DNA from: Shewanella sp. CG12_big_fil_rev_8_21_14_0_65_47_15
Lineage (GTDB): Bacteria > Pseudomonadota > Gammaproteobacteria > Enterobacterales > Shewanellaceae
Length of the DNA: 64,000 nucleotides
Direction of reading: 5' to 3'
NCBI RefSeq assembly: GCF_002783505.1
Contig: NZ_PFGL01000045.1
Coordinates: forward strand, 1 to 64,000
The position numbers were made by a program, and so were the translations under genes. Positions 58,014-64,000 of this stretch are shown piece after piece. A model generated the notes under the pieces. That model was not told the DNA's origin. It did not search any database and worked only from the letters and a program-made list of their open reading frames with translations. Each line of letters opens with the position of its first letter. The first letter of the stretch is position 1.

Positions 58014-58120
58014 CCCATTCCTACGCCGGTATTAGCCGGATCAGGTTCTAAGGGTTCGTCGGATGACATCTCAGTCTGCAGTACGGATTAAAGTAAATTC
58101 GCTGCAAACACCCCTTGGCG
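58014..58120 (-). promoter_or_regulatory. TPP riboswitch (THI element)
   Basis: On the minus strand the conserved THI blocks appear in order: GGGGTG near 58114, CTGAGATG near 58067-58074, then ACCCTTAGAACCTGATCCGG and TAATACCGGCGTAGGAA ending near 58017. This covers the HMP- and pyrophosphate-binding arms of the TPP aptamer. About 65 nt separate it from the receptor ATG. It is expected to reduce expression of the four-gene thiamine operon when TPP is plentiful. A TATACT -10-like box lies upstream at 58132-58127. Confidence 0.96.
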
Positions 58121-58148
58121 GCGTCTAGTATACATGAGGAATGGGAGG

Positions 58149-58166
58149 ATGACACACTTATGTCAT
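58149..58166. promoter_or_regulatory. Inverted repeat near the thiamine operon promoter
   Basis: ATGACA and TGTCAT are perfect 6-bp arms separated by 6 bp, about 17-33 bp upstream of the TATACT box and thus over the expected -35 region. It could be a regulator site acting with the riboswitch; no regulator is identified. Confidence 0.35.
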
Positions 58167-58173
58167 AAAATGA

Positions 58174-58199
58174 AAAATGCCAGCAGCGCTGGCATTTTT
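58174..58199 (-). terminator. Terminator of the ycfL-like gene
   Basis: AAATGCCAGCGCTGCTGGCATTT on the minus strand folds into an 8-10-bp stem flanked by A- and T-runs, 17-42 bp after the lipoprotein stop. Confidence 0.92.
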
Positions 58200-58215
58200 T
58201 AAACCTCACCTAAGC

Positions 58216-58611
58216 TTAATAGGAATAGGTTTCACGCACATACACATCAAATTTCACCGCTTGGGCATTGGGAGCAACGGCAGACACTTGCAACTGTTGT
58301 TTACCGTGGAGTTTCACCGACTTCCAACTACTGGCCTCATCTTCGATGGTAAAACCACTGGCATCGTACCAAGTGAATTTATATTGCACGCGCATATCGC
58401 TAGCGGACTTGCTGACTATCAGCGCAGAGCCTTGAATTAAATCCCCCACCCGGCGGGCATCGACACTTTCAAGGGCGATATCCTGGGCAAAACTGTTACT
58501 GTCAATACGGGTCTCGCCCAGTGAGCTGACTGAGATCCCCGCCGTATCTGAGGCGCAGCCGCCAAGGGCCAGTGCTGCGGCCAATATCAATCCGGTATAG
58601 ATGCGTTTCAT
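58216..58611 (-). CDS. YcfL-like lipoprotein (DUF1425)
   Basis: This is a 131-residue lipoprotein with signal peptide and lipobox LGGC (Cys19 from ATG 58611). The mature domain shows RVGDLIQGSALIVSKSASDM and YKFTWYDASGFTIEDEASSW, as in E. coli YcfL. The start is ATG 58611 with GAGG 8 bases upstream; an in-frame extension to 58632 is less supported. YcfL function is unknown; in E. coli it lies near hinT and lpoB. It is 13 bp downstream of a thioesterase gene and ends at a terminator. Confidence 0.85.
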   Translation of the reverse strand: MKRIYTGLILAAALALGGCASDTAGISVSSLGETRIDSNSFAQDIALESVDARRVGDLIQGSALIVSKSASDMRVQYKFTWYDASGFTIEDEASSWKSVKLHGKQQLQVSAVAPNAQAVKFDVYVRETYSY

Positions 58612-58624
58612 CTTATTTCCCTCT

Positions 58625-59158
58625 TTAATCAATCAGAAAGTGTGCCCTTGCCGTGGCAATCAATTGCTTGCGGTTGGTCTGCCAACAATCGATATTGACG
58701 TTGGCAACCCGTCGCCCCTGACGAGTGATACGGCATTCGGCAAAACTGTCCTTATGCAGACCCGCGCGCAGATAATCGATAGAAAAGTCGACCACTTTAG
58801 GCACTTTTGCCGTTTGCATAAACACCATTAACTGCACAATTGCCGACATTTCCATAAAGCCCGCGATCACGCCACCGTGAATGGCGGGTAAGACAGGGTT
58901 ACCTATATTGTCATCTTTGGCGGGCAGTTTAAAAATTAATTCATCGCCAAAACGCTCAACCCGCATGCCGATAAACTTGGCGTAGGGAACGTGCTCGAGT
59001 AAATGCCCGAAATCGTTAAGCTCGGTTGCCCGTTTGACAATACTTTGCACATCGAGGGGCGTTTTACTTTCGATCGCAGGTTTATTGGCTACGCTGGTAT
59101 TCACGTCTGGGCTTGGGCTTATTCGCTCCGTCCCTAATTCGTGTTTATTTGAGTTCAT
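58625..59158 (-). CDS. PaaI-type hotdog thioesterase A
   Basis: This is a 177-residue thioesterase-superfamily protein. It has a 40-residue hydrophilic N-terminal extension and then a hotdog domain with AIHGGVIAGFMEMSAIVQLM, the conserved HGG motif. The C-terminus ARAHFLID is family-typical. ATG 59158 is preferred (GGGAG 6 bases away) over GTG 59161. It overlaps the next thioesterase gene by 14 bp. The acyl-CoA substrate is not known. Confidence 0.87.
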   Translation of the reverse strand: MNSNKHELGTERISPSPDVNTSVANKPAIESKTPLDVQSIVKRATELNDFGHLLEHVPYAKFIGMRVERFGDELIFKLPAKDDNIGNPVLPAIHGGVIAGFMEMSAIVQLMVFMQTAKVPKVVDFSIDYLRAGLHKDSFAECRITRQGRRVANVNIDCWQTNRKQLIATARAHFLID

Positions 59159-59672
59159 CACTTTCTCCCTGTGCTGGCACAGCTTCTCCCATCAATGCTT
59201 GCCGAAAGGCATCACCAACCATTTCAGGGCTAATGCGCATAAATGAACCCACAGCATGGGCGATGGGGTCGTCAATACTGTCCTGATAGGCAATGGCGCG
59301 GGTAAAAGCGATATTGGATGACAGCTTATAGCACTCAGCAAAACCATACACGGGTTTATGGGGCTGAGCTGGCTTCATATAATCCACCCGTAAATCTAAG
59401 GTGGGGGAGATTTCTAGTGATTGATATTTTTGATAAATAGCACTCACCACCGCACTGCCACAGGCGGTATCCATCAAGGTCGTGATCACGCCACCGTGGA
59501 TAACGCCAGTATCGGGGTAACCAATTAATTCAGTGCTATAGGGCAACTCAATCAGCACATGATGCTCACTCGCCTCGAGAACCTTTAATCCAAGGCGACG
59601 GCACTGGGCTAATTGATCCACAAATCGTTGTGCCATCTGAGTCAGCGGGAAAAACTCCGGATTTAATTTCAT
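59145..59672 (-). CDS. PaaI-type hotdog thioesterase B
   Basis: This is a 175-residue thioesterase paralogue with the hotdog motif [20 protein letters not shown] and the strand [13 protein letters not shown]. It overlaps hinT by ATGA (59669-59672) and thioesterase A by 14 bp, so the three genes form a tightly coupled unit. The two thioesterases are clearly diverged, suggesting different substrates or a hetero-oligomer. Confidence 0.88.
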   Translation of the reverse strand: MKLNPEFFPLTQMAQRFVDQLAQCRRLGLKVLEASEHHVLIELPYSTELIGYPDTGVIHGGVITTLMDTACGSAVVSAIYQKYQSLEISPTLDLRVDYMKPAQPHKPVYGFAECYKLSSNIAFTRAIAYQDSIDDPIAHAVGSFMRISPEMVGDAFRQALMGEAVPAQGESDELK

Positions 59673-60025
59673 CGACCTTGGCTCAACATGGGTCCCAACG
59701 GCTCTCCGCCCACGAGGTGAATATGGATATGGTACACTTCCTGCCCACCATGTTGATTACAGTTCATGATCAGTCGATAACCATCCTTCGCAATGCCCGC
59801 TTCGGCCGCCAACTTAGCCGCAACCGTCATCATGCGACCCAGTGCAGGCTCATCCGAGGCTTTCACCTCGTTCGCCGTTGGAATTAAATGATTCGGCACG
59901 ATCAAAATATGGATCGGTGCCTTAGGGGAGATGTCTCTAAAGGCGGTGACGAGATCATCTTGATACAGGATATCGGCTGGAATTTCGCGACGAATAATTT
60001 TGCTGAAAATCGTTTCTTCGACCAT
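59669..60025 (-). CDS. hinT: HIT family purine nucleoside phosphoramidase
   Basis: This is a 118-residue HinT protein hydrolysing AMP-N-epsilon-lysine and related phosphoramidates. The active-site histidine triad is [10 protein letters not shown] near residues 97-106. [20 protein letters not shown] at the N-terminus and [17 protein letters not shown] are hallmarks. A strong AAGGAGG lies before the ATG. It heads the run that includes two thioesterases and the ycfL-like gene. Confidence 0.95.
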   Translation of the reverse strand: MVEETIFSKIIRREIPADILYQDDLVTAFRDISPKAPIHILIVPNHLIPTANEVKASDEPALGRMMTVAAKLAAEAGIAKDGYRLIMNCNQHGGQEVYHIHIHLVGGEPLGPMLSQGR

Positions 60026-60170
60026 GGGGGATCCTCCTTGGGTTAATTGGCATAGTATACTAGCAATTCAACGCTTTGTGTCTCCAGATATTTTACGTTG
60101 CATTTGCCAGTTGTCGGTATTTTTGGCAGCATGACGCCCATTAGCATTCGTAGGTTTTGCAGGATAAATA

Positions 60171-61937
60171 ATGATCCATTACCAGATAACCCCCGTCGAT
60201 CCGAAAGCCCATTTATTTGCCGTCACTATGACGGTATCTAAACCCAACACAGTGCAAGTCTTCAGCCTCCCCGCTTGGTTACCCGGCAGTTATATGGTGC
60301 GCGACTTTGCCAAAAATATTATCGAACTTAAGGCGAAGGACGAAACGGGCCGAATCCTTGAGCTTAAACAGCTCGATAAACAGACCTGGTCGATTGACAG
60401 TAACAGCGCTGAAATCACCCTGAGCTATCACGTCTACGCCTGGGATCTCTCGGTGCGAACCGCCCACTTAGACATGACCCACGGTTTCTTTAACGGCAGC
60501 AGTGTGTTTTTAGCCGTCCACGGATTTGAAGACACTTTGCATACCGTCACTATGGCACCACCAACGGAGCCAACATTGAGCCAATGGCGCCTTGCTACCA
60601 GCATGACGCGCACCAGTGGAGAGGACTTCGCCTTCGGCCAATTTTGCGCCGAAAGCTATGATGATTTAATCGATCATCCGGTGGAGATGGGGTTATTCAC
60701 CCTAGGGAGCTTCGATGCCTGTGGTGTGCGGCACGATATCGTACTCAATGGTCGCCACCGCGCCTGTATGCCAAGGCTCTGCCAAGACTTAAAAGCCATT
60801 TGTGAGTATCAAATTACGCTCTTCGGTACACCAGCGCCCTTCGAACGCTATGTGTTTATGACCACGGTATTAGACAATGGCTTTGGTGGCCTAGAGCACA
60901 GAGCCTCTACCGCCTTAATGTGTTCACGTAAGGACTTACCGCTGTCGCTAGAGATGTCGATGAATAACGACTATCGCACCTATTTATCCCTGTGCAGCCA
61001 CGAATATTTCCATAGCTGGAATGTTAAACGCATTAAACCCGAGTGTTTCTTGTCCTATCGACTCGAAGCCGAAACCTATACGCCACAGCTTTGGGCCTAT
61101 GAAGGCATCACCTCCTACTATGATGATTTTCTCACCTATCGCGCGGGACTCGTCGATGAGCAAAGCTATTTAGATATGCTCAGTGAAACCTTTACCCGCG
61201 TTTATCGCAGCCCAGGGCGTTTCAAACAAAGTATTAAGGACTCGAGCTTTAATGCTTGGACTAAATTCTATAAACAGGATGAAAATGCCCAGAATGCCAT
61301 CATCAGTTATTACACTAAAGGTGCCCTATTTGCGCTGTATTTAGATCTCACATTGAGAAGTGAAACCCAAGGCAAATACACTCTAGATGCGGTGATGAAA
61401 ATCTTATGGCAGGAATACGCCCTGCAAAACCGTGGCACCACAGATCACTGCCATCAAAAGATTGTTGAGCGCTTACTCGGCCGTGATTGTCAGGACCTGT
61501 TCGCCTATTTAGATAATACCGACGATATTCCCCTCGGCCCACTGCTTGCCGAGTTTGGCGTTGAGTTTAACTTACGGGCGAGCAATGGCGCACAGGATGT
61601 TGGCGGCGGCACAGCTAAGGGCTATGAGATCGCCTTTGGTGCTAAGACACAATCCGCCCCTTTGGGCTTAAAAATCGTGACTGTCACCCAAGGCAGTCCT
61701 GCCCATCTTGCAGGCCTAAGCGCGGGTGATGTGTTAATTGCGGCGGATAATCTACAGGTAACAGGCCAATTTGAGGCGCAGCTGCAACAGTATCCTCTCG
61801 GACAATGCTTGCCATTGCACTGGTTTAGGCGGGATGAATTAATGACAGGTGAACTGATTATCGCTGCGGCGCCTAAGGATACCGTTGCCCTAGCGATCAG
61901 CGATAAAACCAAACTCGCGACATGGTTAGGACGTTAA
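60171..61937 (+). CDS. M61 family metallopeptidase with PDZ domain
   Basis: This is a 588-residue peptidase of the M61 glycyl aminopeptidase family. The zinc motif HEYFHSWN gives His277, Glu278 and His281, with Glu311 in WAYEGITSYY as the likely third ligand. The N-terminal domain opens YQITPVDPKAHLFAVTMTV. A PDZ domain covers about 490-570 (GLKIVTVTQGSPAHLAGLSA). No signal peptide is apparent, so it is likely cytoplasmic. It is divergent from hinT and ends at a terminator. Confidence 0.93.
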   Translation: MIHYQITPVDPKAHLFAVTMTVSKPNTVQVFSLPAWLPGSYMVRDFAKNIIELKAKDETGRILELKQLDKQTWSIDSNSAEITLSYHVYAWDLSVRTAHLDMTHGFFNGSSVFLAVHGFEDTLHTVTMAPPTEPTLSQWRLATSMTRTSGEDFAFGQFCAESYDDLIDHPVEMGLFTLGSFDACGVRHDIVLNGRHRACMPRLCQDLKAICEYQITLFGTPAPFERYVFMTTVLDNGFGGLEHRASTALMCSRKDLPLSLEMSMNNDYRTYLSLCSHEYFHSWNVKRIKPECFLSYRLEAETYTPQLWAYEGITSYYDDFLTYRAGLVDEQSYLDMLSETFTRVYRSPGRFKQSIKDSSFNAWTKFYKQDENAQNAIISYYTKGALFALYLDLTLRSETQGKYTLDAVMKILWQEYALQNRGTTDHCHQKIVERLLGRDCQDLFAYLDNTDDIPLGPLLAEFGVEFNLRASNGAQDVGGGTAKGYEIAFGAKTQSAPLGLKIVTVTQGSPAHLAGLSAGDVLIAADNLQVTGQFEAQLQQYPLGQCLPLHWFRRDELMTGELIIAAAPKDTVALAISDKTKLATWLGR

Positions 61938-61972
61938 TTTAACGTTTTGATCAGGGAGGTTTTAAGAAAGAT

Positions 61973-61996
61973 AAAAGGGGCAAAAGCCCCTTTTAT
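61973..61996. terminator. Terminator after the M61 peptidase gene
   Basis: ATAAAAGGGGC/GCCCCTTTTAT is a perfect stem with an AAAA loop, just past the M61 stop and symmetric enough to act on the convergent LuxR-type gene as well. Confidence 0.9.
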
Positions 61997-62106
61997 CATT
62001 TCTGAGATAACACTTAACTTAGGTACTAATATCTAAACGAACACATCTATGTCTAGATCAGTATTCCCTTGCCAAATCAGTGTCTTTTATCAGTGCTAAT
62101 ACAGAC

Positions 62107-62742
62107 TTAAACCACCACATCGTGCAAATAGGTCTGCGCCCAGGCAATGGCTTGGCCGCGACTGGAGACGCCAATCTTACGAAATACCCGATATAAATGG
62201 GTTTTAATCGTGCTTTCACTGACAAATAGCTGGTTCGCAATATCGAGATTAGTACTACCCGACAATAGGGCCTGCAACACCTCACGTTCGCGGATGGTCA
62301 AAGGTTCTGTATCTTCAAATAGCCCAAAGTCATCATTCACTCCGTTAGTGAGCTGAGGGGGTATCACCCTATGACCGCGCAAAATATTAGAAAGCCCTAG
62401 GCTAATTTCCGTTAACCCCGCATCGAGATAAAACACACCAGCCGTCGTCGCTGCCTGCATTAAAAAACGCGCATCCACCAGTTTCGGAAATTGAAGATAC
62501 ACCACCCGTACACTCGGCTGTTCGCGGGCGAGCAATCGCTGAAATTGATAGGCTTTTTGTAAATCGACCGTGGCGAGATCAATCACCACCATAGAAGCTT
62601 GGCTATCTTTGAGGTGCTCACACATGCCATCGGGATTCACTTGTGATAACTTCACAAGAAACTCCTGTGGCCAACGCCCTGCGAGTAACTCCATTAAAAG
62701 TTGTGATCTTGACACTACAATCCAATGTAATATTTTGAACAT
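62107..62742 (-). CDS. LuxR/CsgD-like transcriptional regulator
   Basis: This is a 211-residue regulator with an N-terminal receiver-like domain (1-130) and a LuxR helix-turn-helix (about 146-207; LTIREREVLQALLSGSTNLD, VSESTIKTHLYRVFRKIGVS). The overall match is to CsgD/VpsT biofilm regulators. At the place where CsgD has YFTQ and VpsT-type proteins have WLTR, this protein reads VIPP (RGHRVIPPQL, near 122-131), so the usual c-di-GMP motif is not present. ATG 62742 has GGGAG 8 bases upstream; GTG 62751 is less likely. It is divergent from a cytochrome b gene. Targets are unknown. Confidence 0.87.
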   Translation of the reverse strand: MFKILHWIVVSRSQLLMELLAGRWPQEFLVKLSQVNPDGMCEHLKDSQASMVVIDLATVDLQKAYQFQRLLAREQPSVRVVYLQFPKLVDARFLMQAATTAGVFYLDAGLTEISLGLSNILRGHRVIPPQLTNGVNDDFGLFEDTEPLTIREREVLQALLSGSTNLDIANQLFVSESTIKTHLYRVFRKIGVSSRGQAIAWAQTYLHDVVV

Positions 62743-63041
62743 CCTGCTCACTCCCTGTCTGGTTAACGATTATTTATGTTGAGAATTCAACAGACTCTCA
62801 ATACTACTTCAACATCCGTTCAATAGACCTCCGAGTCTATTGGTTTACGATATTAGCATTAGATAAAACAGATTCAAAAGACTTACTAAAAAAATATTTA
62901 CCGTACGCAAATCAAAAACTTCTACAACTTTTACCTTCATTACTCTCAATCAGAAGTCTGAATTTAAACTGAAAAAATGGCTGTATTTTTAAAATAAAGG
63001 CGTAAAATCGCCTCAATAGATAGCGCCTATAAGGAAATGCG
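62743..63041. other. AT-rich divergent region, LuxR/cytochrome b
   Basis: There are 299 bp of AT-rich sequence between divergent genes that must hold both promoters. Several short A/T-runs but no clear operator, hairpin or small gene were seen. AAGGAAATGCG is the cytochrome ribosome site. Confidence 0.4.
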
Positions 63042-63788
63042 ATGTCCAGCAGCAAACCCACCCCACTTGAGATAAAATCCTACGCAGTATGGGATAGACC
63101 CACACGATTATTCCATTGGTTCAACGTCATTCTGGTGCTCGCGCTCACCTTAGTGGGCGGCATGATGATGTATCGAACTGAATTAGGTATAACAGAGCTA
63201 TCGGGCAAAATTGGCTTAAAAACCTTACATGTTTATATCGGCTATGGATTTGCGTTAAACCTACTGGTGCGGCTAGTCTGGGGTGTTGTCGGCAACAAAT
63301 ATGCCCGTTTCAGCCATATGTTTCCCAATGCCAATAGCAAAAATGAATTAATGGCTTACAAGTCAGAATTGGTCGCGGGTAAAAATCCGCAGTATTTAGG
63401 TCATAATCCTAAAGGCAAATTTGCCGTCCTCGGCATTATGTTGCTCTTAGTCACTATCATGGTAACGGGACTTCTACGCGCAGGAACCGATATTTACTAC
63501 CCGCCGTTAGGTAGTACCGTACAAAGCTATCTTGCCGAGACCAATGTCGACCCTGCGAGCTTAAAACCCTATGATGCAACTGGGGTGGATCCCGAAAAAG
63601 CGGATGCACTTAAACCGCTGAAGGGACTAGCAGGTGAAGTGCACGTTTATGGGGTCTATCTACTCTTACTACTGATTTTATTACATGTGTCCGCCGTCAT
63701 TTATACCGAAGTTAAACGCCAACCGGGGATCATTTCGGCCATGTTCTCAGGTAAAAAAATCATCCAAGGTCAACCCAAAGACGAGTAA
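63042..63788 (+). CDS. Cytochrome b561-like di-haem membrane protein
   Basis: This is a 248-residue membrane cytochrome b with four helices. Probable haem ligands are His25 (RLFHWFN), His63 (TLHVYIG), His201 (EVHVYGV) and His215 (LLHVSAV), two in each helical pair. It resembles the b-type subunit of Ni,Fe-hydrogenase (HyaC/HupC-like) and related electron-transfer b cytochromes. Residues about 90-125 and 150-195 form hydrophilic loops. It stands alone here, so its partner (a cytochrome c or dehydrogenase) is elsewhere. Quinone-linked electron transfer is inferred. Confidence 0.9.
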   Translation: MSSSKPTPLEIKSYAVWDRPTRLFHWFNVILVLALTLVGGMMMYRTELGITELSGKIGLKTLHVYIGYGFALNLLVRLVWGVVGNKYARFSHMFPNANSKNELMAYKSELVAGKNPQYLGHNPKGKFAVLGIMLLLVTIMVTGLLRAGTDIYYPPLGSTVQSYLAETNVDPASLKPYDATGVDPEKADALKPLKGLAGEVHVYGVYLLLLLILLHVSAVIYTEVKRQPGIISAMFSGKKIIQGQPKDE

Positions 63789-63830
63789 TTCTCGGGTGTA
63801 AGGCTTAGGCACGAAGGTAAGATAGCGATA

Positions 63831-63867
63831 AAGCCAAGGCTGCACTTAATGTGGCCTTGGCTTTTTT
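63831..63867. terminator. Terminator after the cytochrome b gene
   Basis: AAGCCAAGGC/GCCTTGGCTT form a 10-bp perfect stem around 13 bases, followed by six T. It sits between the cytochrome gene and a minus-strand frame at the edge. Confidence 0.92.
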
Positions 63868-63890
63868 AGCTTAAATGGCTTTACTCTGGA

Positions 63891-64000
63891 TTAAAGCTCA
63901 ACGATGGGCCTTAAGTTGAAATCAGCAAGTAAATCAACAAACACAACTGAATAATACATAGGCTCTGCCAAAACTTGATGGGATCCCGTGCAATGAGTGG
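63891..64000 (-). CDS. Possible C-terminus of an unidentified protein (partial)
   Basis: A minus-strand frame open to the right edge ends at TAA 63893-63891 after about 35 codons. The translation ends VVFVDLLADFNLRPIVEL. The composition is protein-like and it converges on the cytochrome gene across a terminator. The two other minus frames are also open for 20-30 codons, so the choice of frame is uncertain and no family is recognised. Confidence 0.35.
   Translation of the reverse strand, partial: THCTGSHQVLAEPMYYSVVFVDLLADFNLRPIVEL

Overview
The window reads as a chromosomal segment of a marine-type gammaproteobacterium, most likely Shewanella. The reasons are the sucDCBA/sdhBADC block divergent from gltA, the liu (leucine degradation) operon led by a MerR-type LiuR, menaquinone synthesis (menA), a GlyGly-CTERM subtilase, and the coupling of gnd with SugE/Gdx. 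This is inferred from protein resemblance and remembered gene order, not from a database search. Coding density is high and gene boundaries are mostly clean. I see no rRNA, tRNA, insertion sequence, prophage or CRISPR array.

Layout. 1-11.5 kb: the TCA core, sdhCDAB-sucABCD on the minus strand and gltA on the plus strand, sharing a 416-bp regulatory region. 11.7-19.1 kb: a three-gene RND efflux operon (lipoprotein adaptor plus two different permeases, no outer-membrane channel). 19.1-24.2 kb: a YqfB-like amidohydrolase, a small DUF2986-like protein, a MATE pump, and an MFS exporter divergent from a LysR regulator (like E. coli ynfM/ynfL). 24.3-28.9 kb: a large secreted subtilase with a long AT-rich upstream region. 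28.9-37.5 kb: ybaY-tesB, an SDR protein lacking its usual catalytic Ser and Tyr, menA, a DODA-type dioxygenase, a DoxX protein, a LysR regulator, a GRAM-like small protein, gnd, and a gdx/sugE guanidinium exporter behind a guanidine-II riboswitch. 37.8-50.7 kb: a propionyl-CoA ligase, an L,D-transpeptidase, then liuR-liuABCDE and a two-subunit 3-oxoacid CoA-transferase. 50.7-53.5 kb: a GNAT protein, a nitroreductase, a second DoxX protein and a lipoprotein. 53.6-58.1 kb: a thiamine-salvage operon under a TPP riboswitch. 58.2-60.0 kb: a compact minus-strand run of hinT, two PaaI-type thioesterases and a ycfL-like lipoprotein. 60.2-63.8 kb: an M61 peptidase, a CsgD-like LuxR regulator and a di-haem cytochrome b.

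How the genes work together. The liu operon takes isovaleryl-CoA to acetyl-CoA and acetoacetate. The CoA-transferase then activates acetoacetate, normally with succinyl-CoA, which the sucAB product supplies, so the two large metabolic blocks connect. The thiamine operon has an outer-membrane receptor, a small binding protein, a PnuT-type channel and a kinase-like protein, and its product is the cofactor precursor needed by SucA. Nothing here is clearly a new system. The best leads are the SDR with a broken catalytic triad, the complete riboswitch-led thiamine operon with its own kinase-like gene, the CsgD-like regulator without a recognisable c-di-GMP motif, the twin-permease RND operon, and a degenerate tandem intergenic repeat near 53.5 kb.
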